Positions 44,264 to 52,134 of a stretch of 64,000 nt of DNA are shown piece by piece. Source of the stretch: an uncultured Lysobacteraceae bacterium. GTDB taxonomy: Bacteria; Pseudomonadota; Gammaproteobacteria; Xanthomonadales; Xanthomonadaceae. Within the stretch, counting starts at the first letter, position 1. Each line of letters begins with the position of its first letter. The position numbers and the translations under genes are program-made. The notes beneath the pieces are model-generated. The model had not been told where the DNA came from. It ran no database searches and was given only the letters and a program-made list of their open reading frames with translations. The stretch lies in assembly GCA_937897645.1 (NCBI GenBank), contig CALCNV010000101.1, forward strand, positions 1 through 64,000, written 5' to 3'.

Positions 44264-44512
44264 GTGACGCTGATCAACTTGCCCCGGCGCACCCTGGCCG
44301 TCGTGGATTCCGTGCAGGACCACGGCAACAACGACAACATCGCACGACGCCTGCGTGAGCTTGGCTTCGTCGCTGGCGAGCAGGTGGAAGTGGTGGCCTA
44401 CGGACCATTGGGCAGCGAGCCGTTGCTGGTGCAGGTGGGTTTCACCCGTTTCGCCCTGCGTCGCAGCGAAGCCGCGCGCGTGCAGCTGCGACCGGCAGGA
44501 GAGGCGGCATGA
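44264..44512 (+). CDS. feoA: FeoA, ferrous iron transport accessory protein
   Basis: An 82-residue SH3-like cytosolic protein. INLPRRTLAVVDSVQDHGNNDNIARRLRELGFVAGEQVEVVAYGPLGSEP shows the FeoA pattern, including the LRELGFV...G core. FeoA is thought to bind and tune FeoB. GTG start; the stop overlaps the feoB ATG (ATGA). Confidence 0.93.
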   Translation: MTLINLPRRTLAVVDSVQDHGNNDNIARRLRELGFVAGEQVEVVAYGPLGSEPLLVQVGFTRFALRRSEAARVQLRPAGEAA

Positions 44513-46371
44513 ACGCCACGACCGCCCCCCCGATGCGCCTGGCCCTGGTCGGCAACCCCAATTGCGGCAAGACGGCGCTGTTCAACCAGCTCACTGGCAG
44601 CCGCCAGAAGGTGGCCAATTACGCCGGTGTGACCGTGGAACGCAAGGAAGGCCGCCTGCTCAGCGCCTCCTCCGGACGCAGCTATGCCGTGCTCGACCTG
44701 CCGGGCGCCTACAGCCTGCATGCCGCCAGCCTGGACGAAGCCATCACCCGCGACCTGTGCCGGGGTTTCCTGCCTGGCGAACCCGCACCGGATGTCCTGG
44801 TGTGCGTGGTGGATGCCACCAACCTGCGCCTGCACCTGCGTTTCGCGCTGGAAGTGCGCGAGTTGGGCAAGCCGATGATCGTGGCGGTCAACATGGCCGA
44901 CGTGGCGCGTCGACGCGGCATCACTGTTGATCTGGAAGTGCTGGAACGCGAGCTGGGCGTACCGGTGGTCGAAACCGTCGCCGTCCAGCACAACGGAGCG
45001 AAGTCGCTGGTCGAGCGGATCGACCGCATGGCGGCCGACCCGCACGTGCCGCGTATTCAATTGGCCGAAGGCACGGATCTGCACCAGGAAACGCGCAGGC
45101 TGCTTTCTGCGGCCGTCGGCATGCCCACGCCAACGGCAGGCGTCGACGATGCGCTGGACCGCTGGCTGCTGCATCCGGTGTTCGGGCTGGTCGCGCTGGT
45201 CGTGGTGATGTTCCTGATCTTTCAGGCAGTGTTTGCCTGGGCGACGCCGTTTGCCGATGCCATCGAGGCAGGCACTGCGTGGTTGGGCCAGGCCGTGGCC
45301 GGCGTGCTTCCGCAGGGGCCATTGAGTAGCCTGCTGGTAGATGGCGTCATCGCCGGCTTGGGTGGCGTTGTCGTCTTCCTGCCGCAGATCCTGATCCTGT
45401 TCGCTTTCATCCTGGCACTGGAGGAAAGCGGGTACCTGCCACGTGCGGCGTTCCTGCTGGACCGCATGATGGCTTCGGCCGGCCTGTCCGGGCGGTCGTT
45501 CATCCCGCTGCTGTCGAGCTTCGCCTGCGCCGTGCCGGGCATCATGGCTACGCGCAGCATCCAGGATCCACGCGACCGACTGGCGACCATCCTGGTTGCG
45601 CCACTCATGACCTGTTCTGCACGGCTACCGGTCTACACACTCCTGATCGGTGCCTTCATACCGCAGAAACAGATCGGTGTATTCAACCAGCAGGGCCTGG
45701 TGCTGTTCGGCTTGTATGCGGCCGCCATCGCCAGCGCCTTGGTCGTGTCGTGGGTGATGAAGAAGTGGCGACGCGACAAGAGCGAGCATCCGCTGTTGCT
45801 GGAACTGCCTTCGTACCGCATCCCGCACGCACGCGACCTGCTGATCGGACTTTACGAGCGCGCAATGATCTTCCTCAAGCGTGTGGGTGGCATCATCCTG
45901 GCGCTGACCATCCTGTTGTGGTTCTTGCTGAATTTCCCGGCGGCTCCCGCAGGCGCAGTGGGGCCGGCCATCGACTACAGTTTTGCCGGCCGCATCGGCC
46001 ACGCCATGACCGTTTTCTTTGCGCCGATCGGGTTCAATTGGCAAATATGCATCGCACTGATCCCTGGCTTGGCTGCGCGTGAAGTGGCTGTTTCCTCGCT
46101 GGCTACGATCTACGCGCTATCGGCAGCCGATGATGACGCCGCCATCCAGGCGCTCACCCCGGTGATTTCCGACGGCTGGTCGCTGGCCACGGCGCTGTCG
46201 CTGCTGGTGTGGTTCATCTATGCGCCGATGTGCATCTCCACGCTGGCGACGATCAAGCGCGAAACCAATTCGTGGAAGAAAATGTCCTTCGCCACGATCT
46301 ATCTTTTCGCCCTGGCCTATGGCGCCTCGTTCGTGACCTACCAGGTCGCCGTGTTGCTGGGCGCAGGTTAG
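44509..46371 (+). CDS. feoB: FeoB, ferrous iron transporter
   Basis: A 620-residue inner-membrane Fe(II) transporter with a cytosolic G-protein domain. G1 is GNPNCGKT (15-22), G3 DLPGAYSL and G4 NMAD. A helical GDI-like linker precedes the membrane part, with the two Gate motifs (FSSFACAVPGIMATR; GLAAREVAVSSLATI) and about eight helices. It is about 150 residues shorter than E. coli FeoB, mostly in the C-terminal region, as in many xanthomonad versions. Confidence 0.96.
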   Translation: MNATTAPPMRLALVGNPNCGKTALFNQLTGSRQKVANYAGVTVERKEGRLLSASSGRSYAVLDLPGAYSLHAASLDEAITRDLCRGFLPGEPAPDVLVCVVDATNLRLHLRFALEVRELGKPMIVAVNMADVARRRGITVDLEVLERELGVPVVETVAVQHNGAKSLVERIDRMAADPHVPRIQLAEGTDLHQETRRLLSAAVGMPTPTAGVDDALDRWLLHPVFGLVALVVVMFLIFQAVFAWATPFADAIEAGTAWLGQAVAGVLPQGPLSSLLVDGVIAGLGGVVVFLPQILILFAFILALEESGYLPRAAFLLDRMMASAGLSGRSFIPLLSSFACAVPGIMATRSIQDPRDRLATILVAPLMTCSARLPVYTLLIGAFIPQKQIGVFNQQGLVLFGLYAAAIASALVVSWVMKKWRRDKSEHPLLLELPSYRIPHARDLLIGLYERAMIFLKRVGGIILALTILLWFLLNFPAAPAGAVGPAIDYSFAGRIGHAMTVFFAPIGFNWQICIALIPGLAAREVAVSSLATIYALSAADDDAAIQALTPVISDGWSLATALSLLVWFIYAPMCISTLATIKRETNSWKKMSFATIYLFALAYGASFVTYQVAVLLGAG

Positions 46372-46375
46372 GCGC

Positions 46376-46618
46376 ATGGACGCCTCGCTGTTGGTTCAAT
46401 ACCTCATCATCGCGCTGGCCGTGCTGGTCAGCGCGTGGGTGGTGGCGAAGAAACAGTTCCCGGGCAGCGTGCGCAAGTTGCGCGTGGCGATTGCCTTGCC
46501 GTTGTTGCGCGAAGGCTCGCCTGCCTGGATGCAAGCACTGGGTCGCCGGGTATCACCCGTGAAGCAATCCGCTACCAGCGCCTGCGGCGGCTGCGACAAC
46601 TGCGGGCCCACTGCATAG
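46376..46618 (+). CDS. Small Cys-rich membrane protein after feoB
   Basis: An 80-residue protein with one N-terminal membrane helix (about 4-26), a basic stretch and a C-terminal SACGGCDNCG cysteine cluster that could bind iron or an Fe-S centre. It starts 5 nt after feoB. It resembles in design the FeoB-associated Cys-rich membrane proteins, and its family is sometimes listed as DUF6587. A role in iron hand-over or FeoB assembly is inferred from position. Confidence 0.8.
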   Translation: MDASLLVQYLIIALAVLVSAWVVAKKQFPGSVRKLRVAIALPLLREGSPAWMQALGRRVSPVKQSATSACGGCDNCGPTA

Positions 46619-46620
46619 GC

Positions 46621-46700
46621 GTAGGAGCGCCCCATGGGCGCGAGCGCTTGGCGCGTGATTCTGACGACGGAAAAAGCTCGCGCCCATGGGGCGCTCCTAC
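46621..46700. repeat. GTAG-headed palindrome between feo operon and zinc-ribbon gene
   Basis: Same subfamily as the copies near 21.0 and 28.7 kb, with GTAGGAGCGCCCCATGGGCG arms. It lies between convergent transcripts and probably acts as a bidirectional hairpin. Confidence 0.85.
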
Positions 46701-46715
46701 AGGTTCTCGGTCGGC

Positions 46716-47084
46716 TTAATGGCGGCGTGCGCCTTTCCCGTCGTTGCGCGGCACGGCTTCCACGGCCAGGGTGAAGGTGCGCTCTTCGTTGACCTGCATC
46801 GCGCCCACGCCGACGACGTGGCGCGCGATTTCCTCGCCGCGGTCGTTCTTGATGCTAAGCACCACGGTGTATTCCCACGGCCCGCCATCGGGCGGATGGC
46901 GTACCGTGCCCTGCACGCGCAGTGGCACGATGGTCTCCGCCATGCGCTGCGACGCCGCGGCCGCATCATCGAAACGCAGATGGTGCTTACAGGCGGGGCA
47001 GACGCTGGCGCTTTCCAGGATCGTGGTCTTGCAATGTGGGCAACTGCGCGTCGCGCCAGCCGTGCCCGGACGCGGCGTACTCAT
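46716..47084 (-). CDS. Zinc-ribbon protein of unknown function
   Basis: A 122-residue protein. An N-terminal rubredoxin-like zinc ribbon, CPHCKTTILESASVCPAC (about 15-32), is followed by a beta-rich domain with EYTVVLSIKNDRGEEIARHVVGVG. No membrane segment. I recognise the ribbon but not a named family. Its ATG overlaps the bactofilin stop, so the pair is cotranscribed. Confidence 0.8.
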   Translation of the reverse strand: MSTPRPGTAGATRSCPHCKTTILESASVCPACKHHLRFDDAAAASQRMAETIVPLRVQGTVRHPPDGGPWEYTVVLSIKNDRGEEIARHVVGVGAMQVNEERTFTLAVEAVPRNDGKGARRH

Positions 47085-47611
47085 GACGCGGCGTCGGTCT
47101 CCGCATCCTTCGTGCTACCGGACTTGGAAGTGGCCTTGCTGTCGTCCCAGCCGAAATCAGCCTGGCCGCGCATGCGCGAACCGGCGGCGACTGTCAGCGA
47201 ACCCGCCTTGACGTCACCAATGATCACGCCGGAACTGAGCAACTCGACGCGTGAAGCCGATTCGATGTTGCCCTCCAGCTCGCCCGCAATCGTGACCTTC
47301 TTGGCGCGCACGCCGCCATTCAACTTGGCGCCGCTTTCGATGGTCAGGTCACCCTGCACGTTGACGTCGCCCTTGAACTTGCCGGCGATGCGGATATGGC
47401 CGGTGCCCTCGATTTTGCCTTCGATGGTCAGGTCGGCGGCAATCAGGGATTCCTTGGCTTCGGTGGCGGGTGCTGCCGCTGCGCGCGGTGGTGCAGTCGT
47501 GGTCGGCGTGAAGTCCGCCGTGGCAACAGGTGTGTCGCGCGTCGATGCTGTTTCAGGCGGGAACGGAACGGAATCCTTGCGGGCGGGATTTTGGTCTTTC
47601 CAGATGGACAT
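47081..47611 (-). CDS. Bactofilin (polymer-forming cytoskeletal protein)
   Basis: A 176-residue protein. A disordered Pro/Ala/Thr N-terminus (to about 55) is followed by the bactofilin beta-helix with roughly 18-residue turns: DLTIEGKIEGTGHIRIAGKFKGDVNVQGDLTIESGAKLNGGVRA..., ending in a polar tail. Bactofilins self-assemble into filaments that scaffold envelope enzymes. A frame extension of nine codons upstream is possible. Pairing with a zinc-ribbon protein rather than a peptidase is not the usual setting. Confidence 0.92.
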   Translation of the reverse strand: MSIWKDQNPARKDSVPFPPETASTRDTPVATADFTPTTTAPPRAAAAPATEAKESLIAADLTIEGKIEGTGHIRIAGKFKGDVNVQGDLTIESGAKLNGGVRAKKVTIAGELEGNIESASRVELLSSGVIIGDVKAGSLTVAAGSRMRGQADFGWDDSKATSKSGSTKDAETDAAS

Positions 47612-47742
47612 CGGCAGGGTCTCGGGCGAACGGCCCACGACTATCGCCGCGAAGGCATGCCTGCGCTGTGATCGCGCTCACCAAAATGCCAATCAAAGCC
47701 GCTAGTTAGACGGGATAGTTCAGCTAGTTGAATAAGCTGGCT

Positions 47743-47813
47743 CTGTAGATCCGGGCTTGCTCGGATGCCCTTGGCGGAGGATCAAGAGCATCCGAGCAAG
47801 CTTGGATCTACAG
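47743..47813. repeat. Inverted repeat GCTTGCTCGGATGC
   Basis: CTGTAGATCC...GCTTGCTCGGATGC pairs with its complement ending GGATCTACAG, 71 bp in all. A partial third unit (CCGAGCAAGC) follows at about 47828. It lies between the MCC beta stop and the bactofilin start, which are on the same strand. Confidence 0.75.
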
Positions 47814-47859
47814 GGAGCAAGAGCCTCCGAGCAAGCTCGCACGCACGAGCGGCAGGTGG

Positions 47860-49467
47860 CTACATCCGGAACACGCCGAACTTCGCCGGCTCGATCGGCG
47901 CATTCAACGAGGCGGAAATCGCCAGCCCCAGCACGCGGCGGGTGTCGGCGGGATCGATGATGCCGTCGTCCCACAGGCGTGCGCTGGCGTACCACGGGCT
48001 GCCTTGGGATTCGTACTGCTCGCGGATCGGTGTCTTGAAGGCTTCCTCTTCTTCGGCCGTCCACGACTTGCCCGCGGCTTCGATGCCGTCGCGCTTGACC
48101 GTGGCCAGCACGCTGGCCGCCTGTTCGCCGCCCATCACGCTGATGCGCGCGTTCGGCCACATCCACAGGAAGCGCGCGCCGTAGGCGCGGCCGCACATCG
48201 CGTAATTACCGGCGCCGAAACTGCCGCCGATCACCACGGTGAACTTGGGCACGCTGGAACAGGCGACGGCGGTGACCATCTTGGCCCCGTCCTTGGCGAT
48301 GCCGGCGTTCTCGTATTTCCTGCCGACCATGAAGCCGGTGATGTTCTGCAGGAACACCAGCGGGATGCCGCGCTGGTTGCAGAGTTCGATGAAGTGCGCG
48401 CCCTTCAATGCGCTCTCCGCGAACAGGATGCCGTTGTTGGCGATGATGCCCACCGGATAGCCGTGCAGGTGGGCGAAGCCGGTGATCAGGGTCTTGCCGT
48501 AGCGCGCCTTGAATTCGTCGAACTGCGAGCCGTCGACGAGGCGGGCGATGACTTCGCGGATGTCGAAGGGACGCCGCGTGTCCTTCGGCACGATGCCGTA
48601 CAGCTCTTCGGTAGGGTACTTCGGCGGCAAGGCGTCGCGCACGGCGAGGCCAACGGTCTTGCTGCGGTTGAGGTTGCCCACCAGGTTGCGCGCGATCTGC
48701 AGCGCGTCGCGATCGTCCTCGGCGAAATGATCGGCGACTCCGGAGACGCTGGTGTGCACGTCGGCGCCGCCGAGTGCTTCGGCATCCACGACTTCGCCGG
48801 TCGCCGCCTTCACCAGCGGCGGGCCGCCGAGGAAGATCGTGCCCTGTTCCTTCACGATAATGCTTTCATCGCACATCGCGGGGACGTAGGCGCCGCCGGC
48901 GGTGCAACTGCCCATCACCACGGCGATCTGCGGGATGTTTTCCGCGCTCAACCGCGCCTGGTTGTAGAAGATGCGACCGAAATGTTCGCGGTCCGGGAAG
49001 ACCTCGTCCTGCAGCGGCAGGAAGGCGCCGCCGGAATCGACCAGGTAGATGCAGGGCAGGCGGTTCTCGCGGGCGATCTCCTGCGCACGCAGGTGCTTCT
49101 TCACCGTCATCGGGAAATAGGTGCCGCCCTTGACCGTTGCGTCGTTGGCCACGACCACGACTTCAAGCCCCTGCACGCGGCCGATGCCGGCCACCATGCC
49201 GGCGCCGGGGGCGGCATCGTCGTACATGCCTTCCGCGGCTAACGGCGCGATTTCAAGGAAGGGCGAACCCGGGTCAAGCAGGGCGGTGATGCGGTCGCGT
49301 GGCAGCAGCTTGCCGCGCTCGGTGTGCTTGTCGCGGGCCTTCTGGCCACCGCCATCGGCCACGCGGGCGAGGCGGCGGTCGAGTTCCTCCACCAGGGCGC
49401 GGTGGTAGGTGGCGTTGTCGATGAAGTCCTGTGAACGTGGATCGAGTTGCGAAGTCAGTACCGACAT
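47860..49467 (-). CDS. liuB: Methylcrotonyl-CoA carboxylase, carboxyltransferase beta subunit
   Basis: A 535-residue carboxyltransferase with two crotonase-fold halves. [28 protein letters not shown] is highly typical of MCC beta. [20 protein letters not shown] and, in the C-terminal half, [27 protein letters not shown] and the [16 protein letters not shown] loop support it. It transfers CO2 from biotin on the alpha subunit. It is separated from MCC alpha by about 5.4 kb including feoAB, so the liu genes here are split into at least three transcripts. Confidence 0.95.
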   Translation of the reverse strand: MSVLTSQLDPRSQDFIDNATYHRALVEELDRRLARVADGGGQKARDKHTERGKLLPRDRITALLDPGSPFLEIAPLAAEGMYDDAAPGAGMVAGIGRVQGLEVVVVANDATVKGGTYFPMTVKKHLRAQEIARENRLPCIYLVDSGGAFLPLQDEVFPDREHFGRIFYNQARLSAENIPQIAVVMGSCTAGGAYVPAMCDESIIVKEQGTIFLGGPPLVKAATGEVVDAEALGGADVHTSVSGVADHFAEDDRDALQIARNLVGNLNRSKTVGLAVRDALPPKYPTEELYGIVPKDTRRPFDIREVIARLVDGSQFDEFKARYGKTLITGFAHLHGYPVGIIANNGILFAESALKGAHFIELCNQRGIPLVFLQNITGFMVGRKYENAGIAKDGAKMVTAVACSSVPKFTVVIGGSFGAGNYAMCGRAYGARFLWMWPNARISVMGGEQAASVLATVKRDGIEAAGKSWTAEEEEAFKTPIREQYESQGSPWYASARLWDDGIIDPADTRRVLGLAISASLNAPIEPAKFGVFRM

Positions 49468-49532
49468 GCCGTCGACGCCTGCAGTAAATGGTGCGGCAAG
49501 GATACAACCCGGCCGCGGCCAGCCCCAGATGC

Positions 49533-49560
49533 GGCAAGGCCCGCCGAAGCGGGCCTTGCC
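49533..49560 (-). terminator. Hairpin after the first Ala-rich lipoprotein gene
   Basis: A perfect 12-bp GC stem (GGCAAGGCCCGC/GCGGGCCTTGCC) with a 4-nt loop lies 33 nt past the lipoprotein stop. There is no T-run, so it may be a stabilising or weak termination structure. Confidence 0.5.
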
Positions 49561-49593
49561 GATGGTGCATCCAACGGCCCGAAGGCCAGAGGC

Positions 49594-49980
49594 TTACTTC
49601 TTGGCGGCTTCTTCGACCTTGGCGGCGCCGTCCTTGACTGCACCGGCGGCAGCGGCCGTGGCGTCCTTGGCAGCGTCGGCCGTGGCGGCAGCAGCGTCCT
49701 TGGTGGCGTCGGTGGCGGCGGCAGCGGCGTCGGTCACGGCATCGCCAGTGGCGGCAGCGGCATCAGCCGTGGCAGCGGCGGCATCGGTGGCGGCAGCGGC
49801 GGCGGCATCGCCGGCAGCGGCGGCAGCGTCACCGGCAGCAGCGGCGGCTTCGGCGGTTTCGGTGGCGGCCGTATCGGCGGCAGCGGCGGCGTCAGCGGCA
49901 GCAGTGTCGGCGGCGGGCTTGGTGCAGGCGCTCAGGGCCAGTACGGAGGCGGCAAGCAGGATGTAGAACTTGGTCTTCAT
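49594..49980 (-). CDS. Alanine-rich lipoprotein 1
   Basis: A 128-residue protein. A lipoprotein signal, MKTKFYILLAASVLALSAC, has lipobox LSAC with Cys19 as first mature residue. The rest is more than half alanine with regularly spaced Asp/Thr (GDAAAAA, TDAAAAT, KDAAAAT units), a predicted long alpha helix or alanine-zipper coiled coil, ending in a Lys-rich VEEAAKK. The Lys tail recalls lipoproteins that reach the peptidoglycan (as in Lpp). Function unknown. It is a paralogue of the next gene. Confidence 0.8.
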   Translation of the reverse strand: MKTKFYILLAASVLALSACTKPAADTAAADAAAAADTAATETAEAAAAAGDAAAAAGDAAAAAATDAAAATADAAAATGDAVTDAAAAATDATKDAAAATADAAKDATAAAAGAVKDGAAKVEEAAKK

Positions 49981-50085
49981 GGCAGTGTTCTCTAGGAAGT
50001 GGAAGGCGACAGTGATTGGAACAGGCAGCTTGGAGTCGGCAGGTGCAACTGCGGTCCGGTATGCCGTCCCCCCGGATCCGTTACT

Positions 50086-50116
50086 GAAAAAGGCCGCCGG
50101 TATGCACCGACGGCCC
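50086..50116 (-). terminator. Rho-independent terminator of Ala-rich lipoprotein 2
   Basis: On the minus strand, GGCCGTCGG pairs with CCGGCGGCC (one G-U) around a 6-nt loop, followed by TTTTT. It is 40 nt downstream of the stop. Confidence 0.85.
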
Positions 50117-50155
50117 TTCTCATTTTACGCTAGCTCGAAACAATATCTTGCGATA

Positions 50156-50497
50156 TTACTTCTTGGCTTCTTCTGCAGAATCCTTGGCCTGCTCGGCCAC
50201 GTCAGCGGCAGCAGCAGCGGTGTCAGCAGCGGCGCCGGCAGCGGCGTCGGTGGTGGCAGCAGCAGCGTCGGTGGCGGCGGTTGCAGCAGCGTCGGCAGCC
50301 TGGGCAGCGGCGTCAGCCGAAGTCTGGGCAGCGTCAGCAGTGGCGGCGCCGGCAGCGGCGGCGGCGTCGGCAGCAGCCTGGGCTTCGGTTGCGGTGGCGG
50401 CAGCGTCGGTCGCGGCGTCAGCAGCAGCTTCCTGCTTCGAGCAAGCGGCCAGGGCCAGGCCCATTGCCAGCGCGATCAGCGTCTTGTTGATGGTCAT
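50156..50497 (-). CDS. Alanine-rich lipoprotein 2
   Basis: A 113-residue protein with signal MTINKTLIALAMGLALAAC (lipobox LAAC). The mature part has repeating A-A-D-A-A-A-T/A units and ends KDSAEEAKK, like its neighbour. GAGGAAATTCC gives the ribosome site. It has its own promoter and terminator, so it is separately transcribed from lipoprotein 1. A tandem pair of such low-complexity lipoproteins suggests an abundant envelope component, perhaps spacing membrane and wall; this is inference. Confidence 0.8.
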   Translation of the reverse strand: MTINKTLIALAMGLALAACSKQEAAADAATDAAATATEAQAAADAAAAAGAATADAAQTSADAAAQAADAAATAATDAAAATTDAAAGAAADTAAAAADVAEQAKDSAEEAKK

Positions 50498-50549
50498 TTT
50501 GGAATTTCCTCGTCGTTTAGTTGGCAACGCGCTATTGCGCGCCGGTGAC

Positions 50550-50577
50550 ATGATGACAATCCGGATTCGGCTGTCAA
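50550..50577 (-). promoter_or_regulatory. Predicted promoter of Ala-rich lipoprotein 2
   Basis: On the minus strand a perfect TTGACA -35 is followed after 16 bp by CATCAT, a weak -10. Between it and the start codon lies a GC-rich hairpin (GGCGCGCAATAGCGCGTTGCC region split by the loop). Confidence 0.5.
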
Positions 50578-50618
50578 GCGGTTGCGCAGTTATTTTTGTG
50601 AAATGACTGTTAAATCGA

Positions 50619-51794
50619 TCATATCACCTCGATTGCGATGGCGGTGGCCTCCCCGCCGCCGATGCACAGGGTGGCAATGCCCTTCTTGCCGCCACGTTTG
50701 CGCAGGGCATGGACCAGGGTCACCACCAGGCGGGCGCCGGACGCACCGATCGGGTGGCCGAGGGCGCAGGCGCCGCCATTGACGTTGACCTTGGCGTGGG
50801 GGATGCCCAGCGCCTTGATCGGGGTCATGGCCACGACCGCGAAGGCTTCATTGATCTCGAACAGGTCCACGTCGTCCACCGTCCAGCCCAGCTGCTTGAG
50901 CAGTGTCTCGATGGCGCCCACCGGCGCGGTGGTGAACCACTGCGGCTCCTGGGAATAGGTGCTGTGGCCGACGATGCGGGCCAGCGGGGTGATGCCACGC
51001 TTGGCCGCTTCGTCCGCGCTCAGCAGGACCGTGGCGGCCGCGCCATCCGAAATGCTGGACGAGCTTGCAGCGGTGACCGTGCCGGTCTTGTTGAAAGCGG
51101 GCTTCAGGCCGGGGATCTTGGAAACGTCGGACTTGCCGGGCTGCTCGTCACTGGAGAACTCGACCTCGCCCTTGCGGGTGGCGACCTTCACCGGGACGAT
51201 TTCATCGCCAAAGGCGCCGGACTGCTGGGCGGCCTGCGCACGGGTCACGGACTCGATGGCATACGCGTCCTGCTGCTCGCGGGTGAAGCCGTGCTTTTCC
51301 GCCGTGGCGTCGGCGAACACGCCCATGGCCTGGCCGTCGTACGGGTTCACCAGGCCGTCCCAGGACATATGGTCCACGGCCTGGAAATTGCCGAAGCGGT
51401 TGCCGGTGCGCGAGTTCGGGATCAGGTGCGGGGCATTGGTCATCGACTCCATGCCGCCCGCCACGACTACGGTGGCGGAACCGGCCTTGATCAGGTCGTG
51501 GCCCAACATGATCGCCTTCATGCCCGAACCGCAGACCTTGTTGATGGTGGTGCAGCCGACCGAGATCGGCAGGCCTGCCGCCAGCGAGGCCTGGCGTGCC
51601 GGCGCCTGGCCCAGGTTGGCGGGCAGTACGCAGCCCATGATCACTTCGGATACATCGGCAGCCGGCACGCCGGACTGTTCCACGGCGGCCTGGATCGCAG
51701 CCGCGCCCAGGGTGGGCGTAGGCACGCCAGTGAACTGGCCGAGGAAGGAACCGATCGCGGTGCGCTTGGCGGCGGCGATGACGATGTCGGACAT
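50619..51794 (-). CDS. Acetyl-CoA C-acetyltransferase (thiolase)
   Basis: A 391-residue thiolase. Nucleophile Cys88 is in KVCGSGMKA. GGACALGHPIGASG holds the catalytic His, and CIGGGEA the second Cys (about 377). The SMTNAPH and NEAFA blocks are present. It would cleave acetoacetyl-CoA, the end product arising from HMG-CoA lyase output after activation, or act in short-chain beta-oxidation. It lies between MCC beta and isovaleryl-CoA dehydrogenase genes. An acetoacetate-CoA ligase/transferase is not in the window. Confidence 0.94.
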   Translation of the reverse strand: MSDIVIAAAKRTAIGSFLGQFTGVPTPTLGAAAIQAAVEQSGVPAADVSEVIMGCVLPANLGQAPARQASLAAGLPISVGCTTINKVCGSGMKAIMLGHDLIKAGSATVVVAGGMESMTNAPHLIPNSRTGNRFGNFQAVDHMSWDGLVNPYDGQAMGVFADATAEKHGFTREQQDAYAIESVTRAQAAQQSGAFGDEIVPVKVATRKGEVEFSSDEQPGKSDVSKIPGLKPAFNKTGTVTAASSSSISDGAAATVLLSADEAAKRGITPLARIVGHSTYSQEPQWFTTAPVGAIETLLKQLGWTVDDVDLFEINEAFAVVAMTPIKALGIPHAKVNVNGGACALGHPIGASGARLVVTLVHALRKRGGKKGIATLCIGGGEATAIAIEVI

Positions 51795-52134
51795 GGGGCA
51801 ACTCCGTGGAAAGGGGGGTCTGGAAATGTGATTTTACGCCGCAATCCGCTCCAAGGGCGGATTGCGTTCGGGGGCGCGTGATGGTTGCCAACTACGGGCG
51901 AGTGCGACAAGGCCAATCCATCACGCGCACTGTCATGCGAATCGAGTCTGCTTGCATCCGCAATGCATCTATTCCATGGAGGCGTGGTCGCATCCTGCAG
52001 TCGCATCAAATGTTCTTCATGACACAGTTGATGGCGATGTATTGCTCTCGCTTGGAACATCCTATAAATCTGTTCTAGCACTCACAAGTGAATGTGCTGC
52101 CGACGCTTGGGGGTGTCCATTGACTGTCAAGGGA
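51795..52134. other. Divergent gap between thiolase and GGDEF-EAL genes
   Basis: It must hold both promoters. I see a 10-bp inverted repeat, CGCAATCCGC/GCGGATTGCG (51840-51866), about 45 bp upstream of the thiolase start, which could be an operator or leader hairpin. The rest is AT-richer than the genes and shows no further supported feature. Confidence 0.5.
51840..51866. promoter_or_regulatory. Inverted repeat upstream of thiolase gene
   Basis: CGCAATCCGC, 7-nt spacer, GCGGATTGCG: a perfect 10-bp inverted repeat at -46 to -72 relative to the thiolase ATG. This is a candidate repressor site or 5' leader hairpin, without direct evidence of which. Confidence 0.4.

Noticed and set aside
49594..50497. 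Repetitive Ala-codon tracts as a possible CRISPR or satellite array
   Set aside because: Units vary, have no spacers, and translate into clean lipoproteins with signal peptides.
51862..52134. Upstream extension of the second GGDEF-EAL protein
   Set aside because: Open in frame but rich in Cys/His/Ser, without ribosome site; the membrane domain begins only after the chosen ATG.
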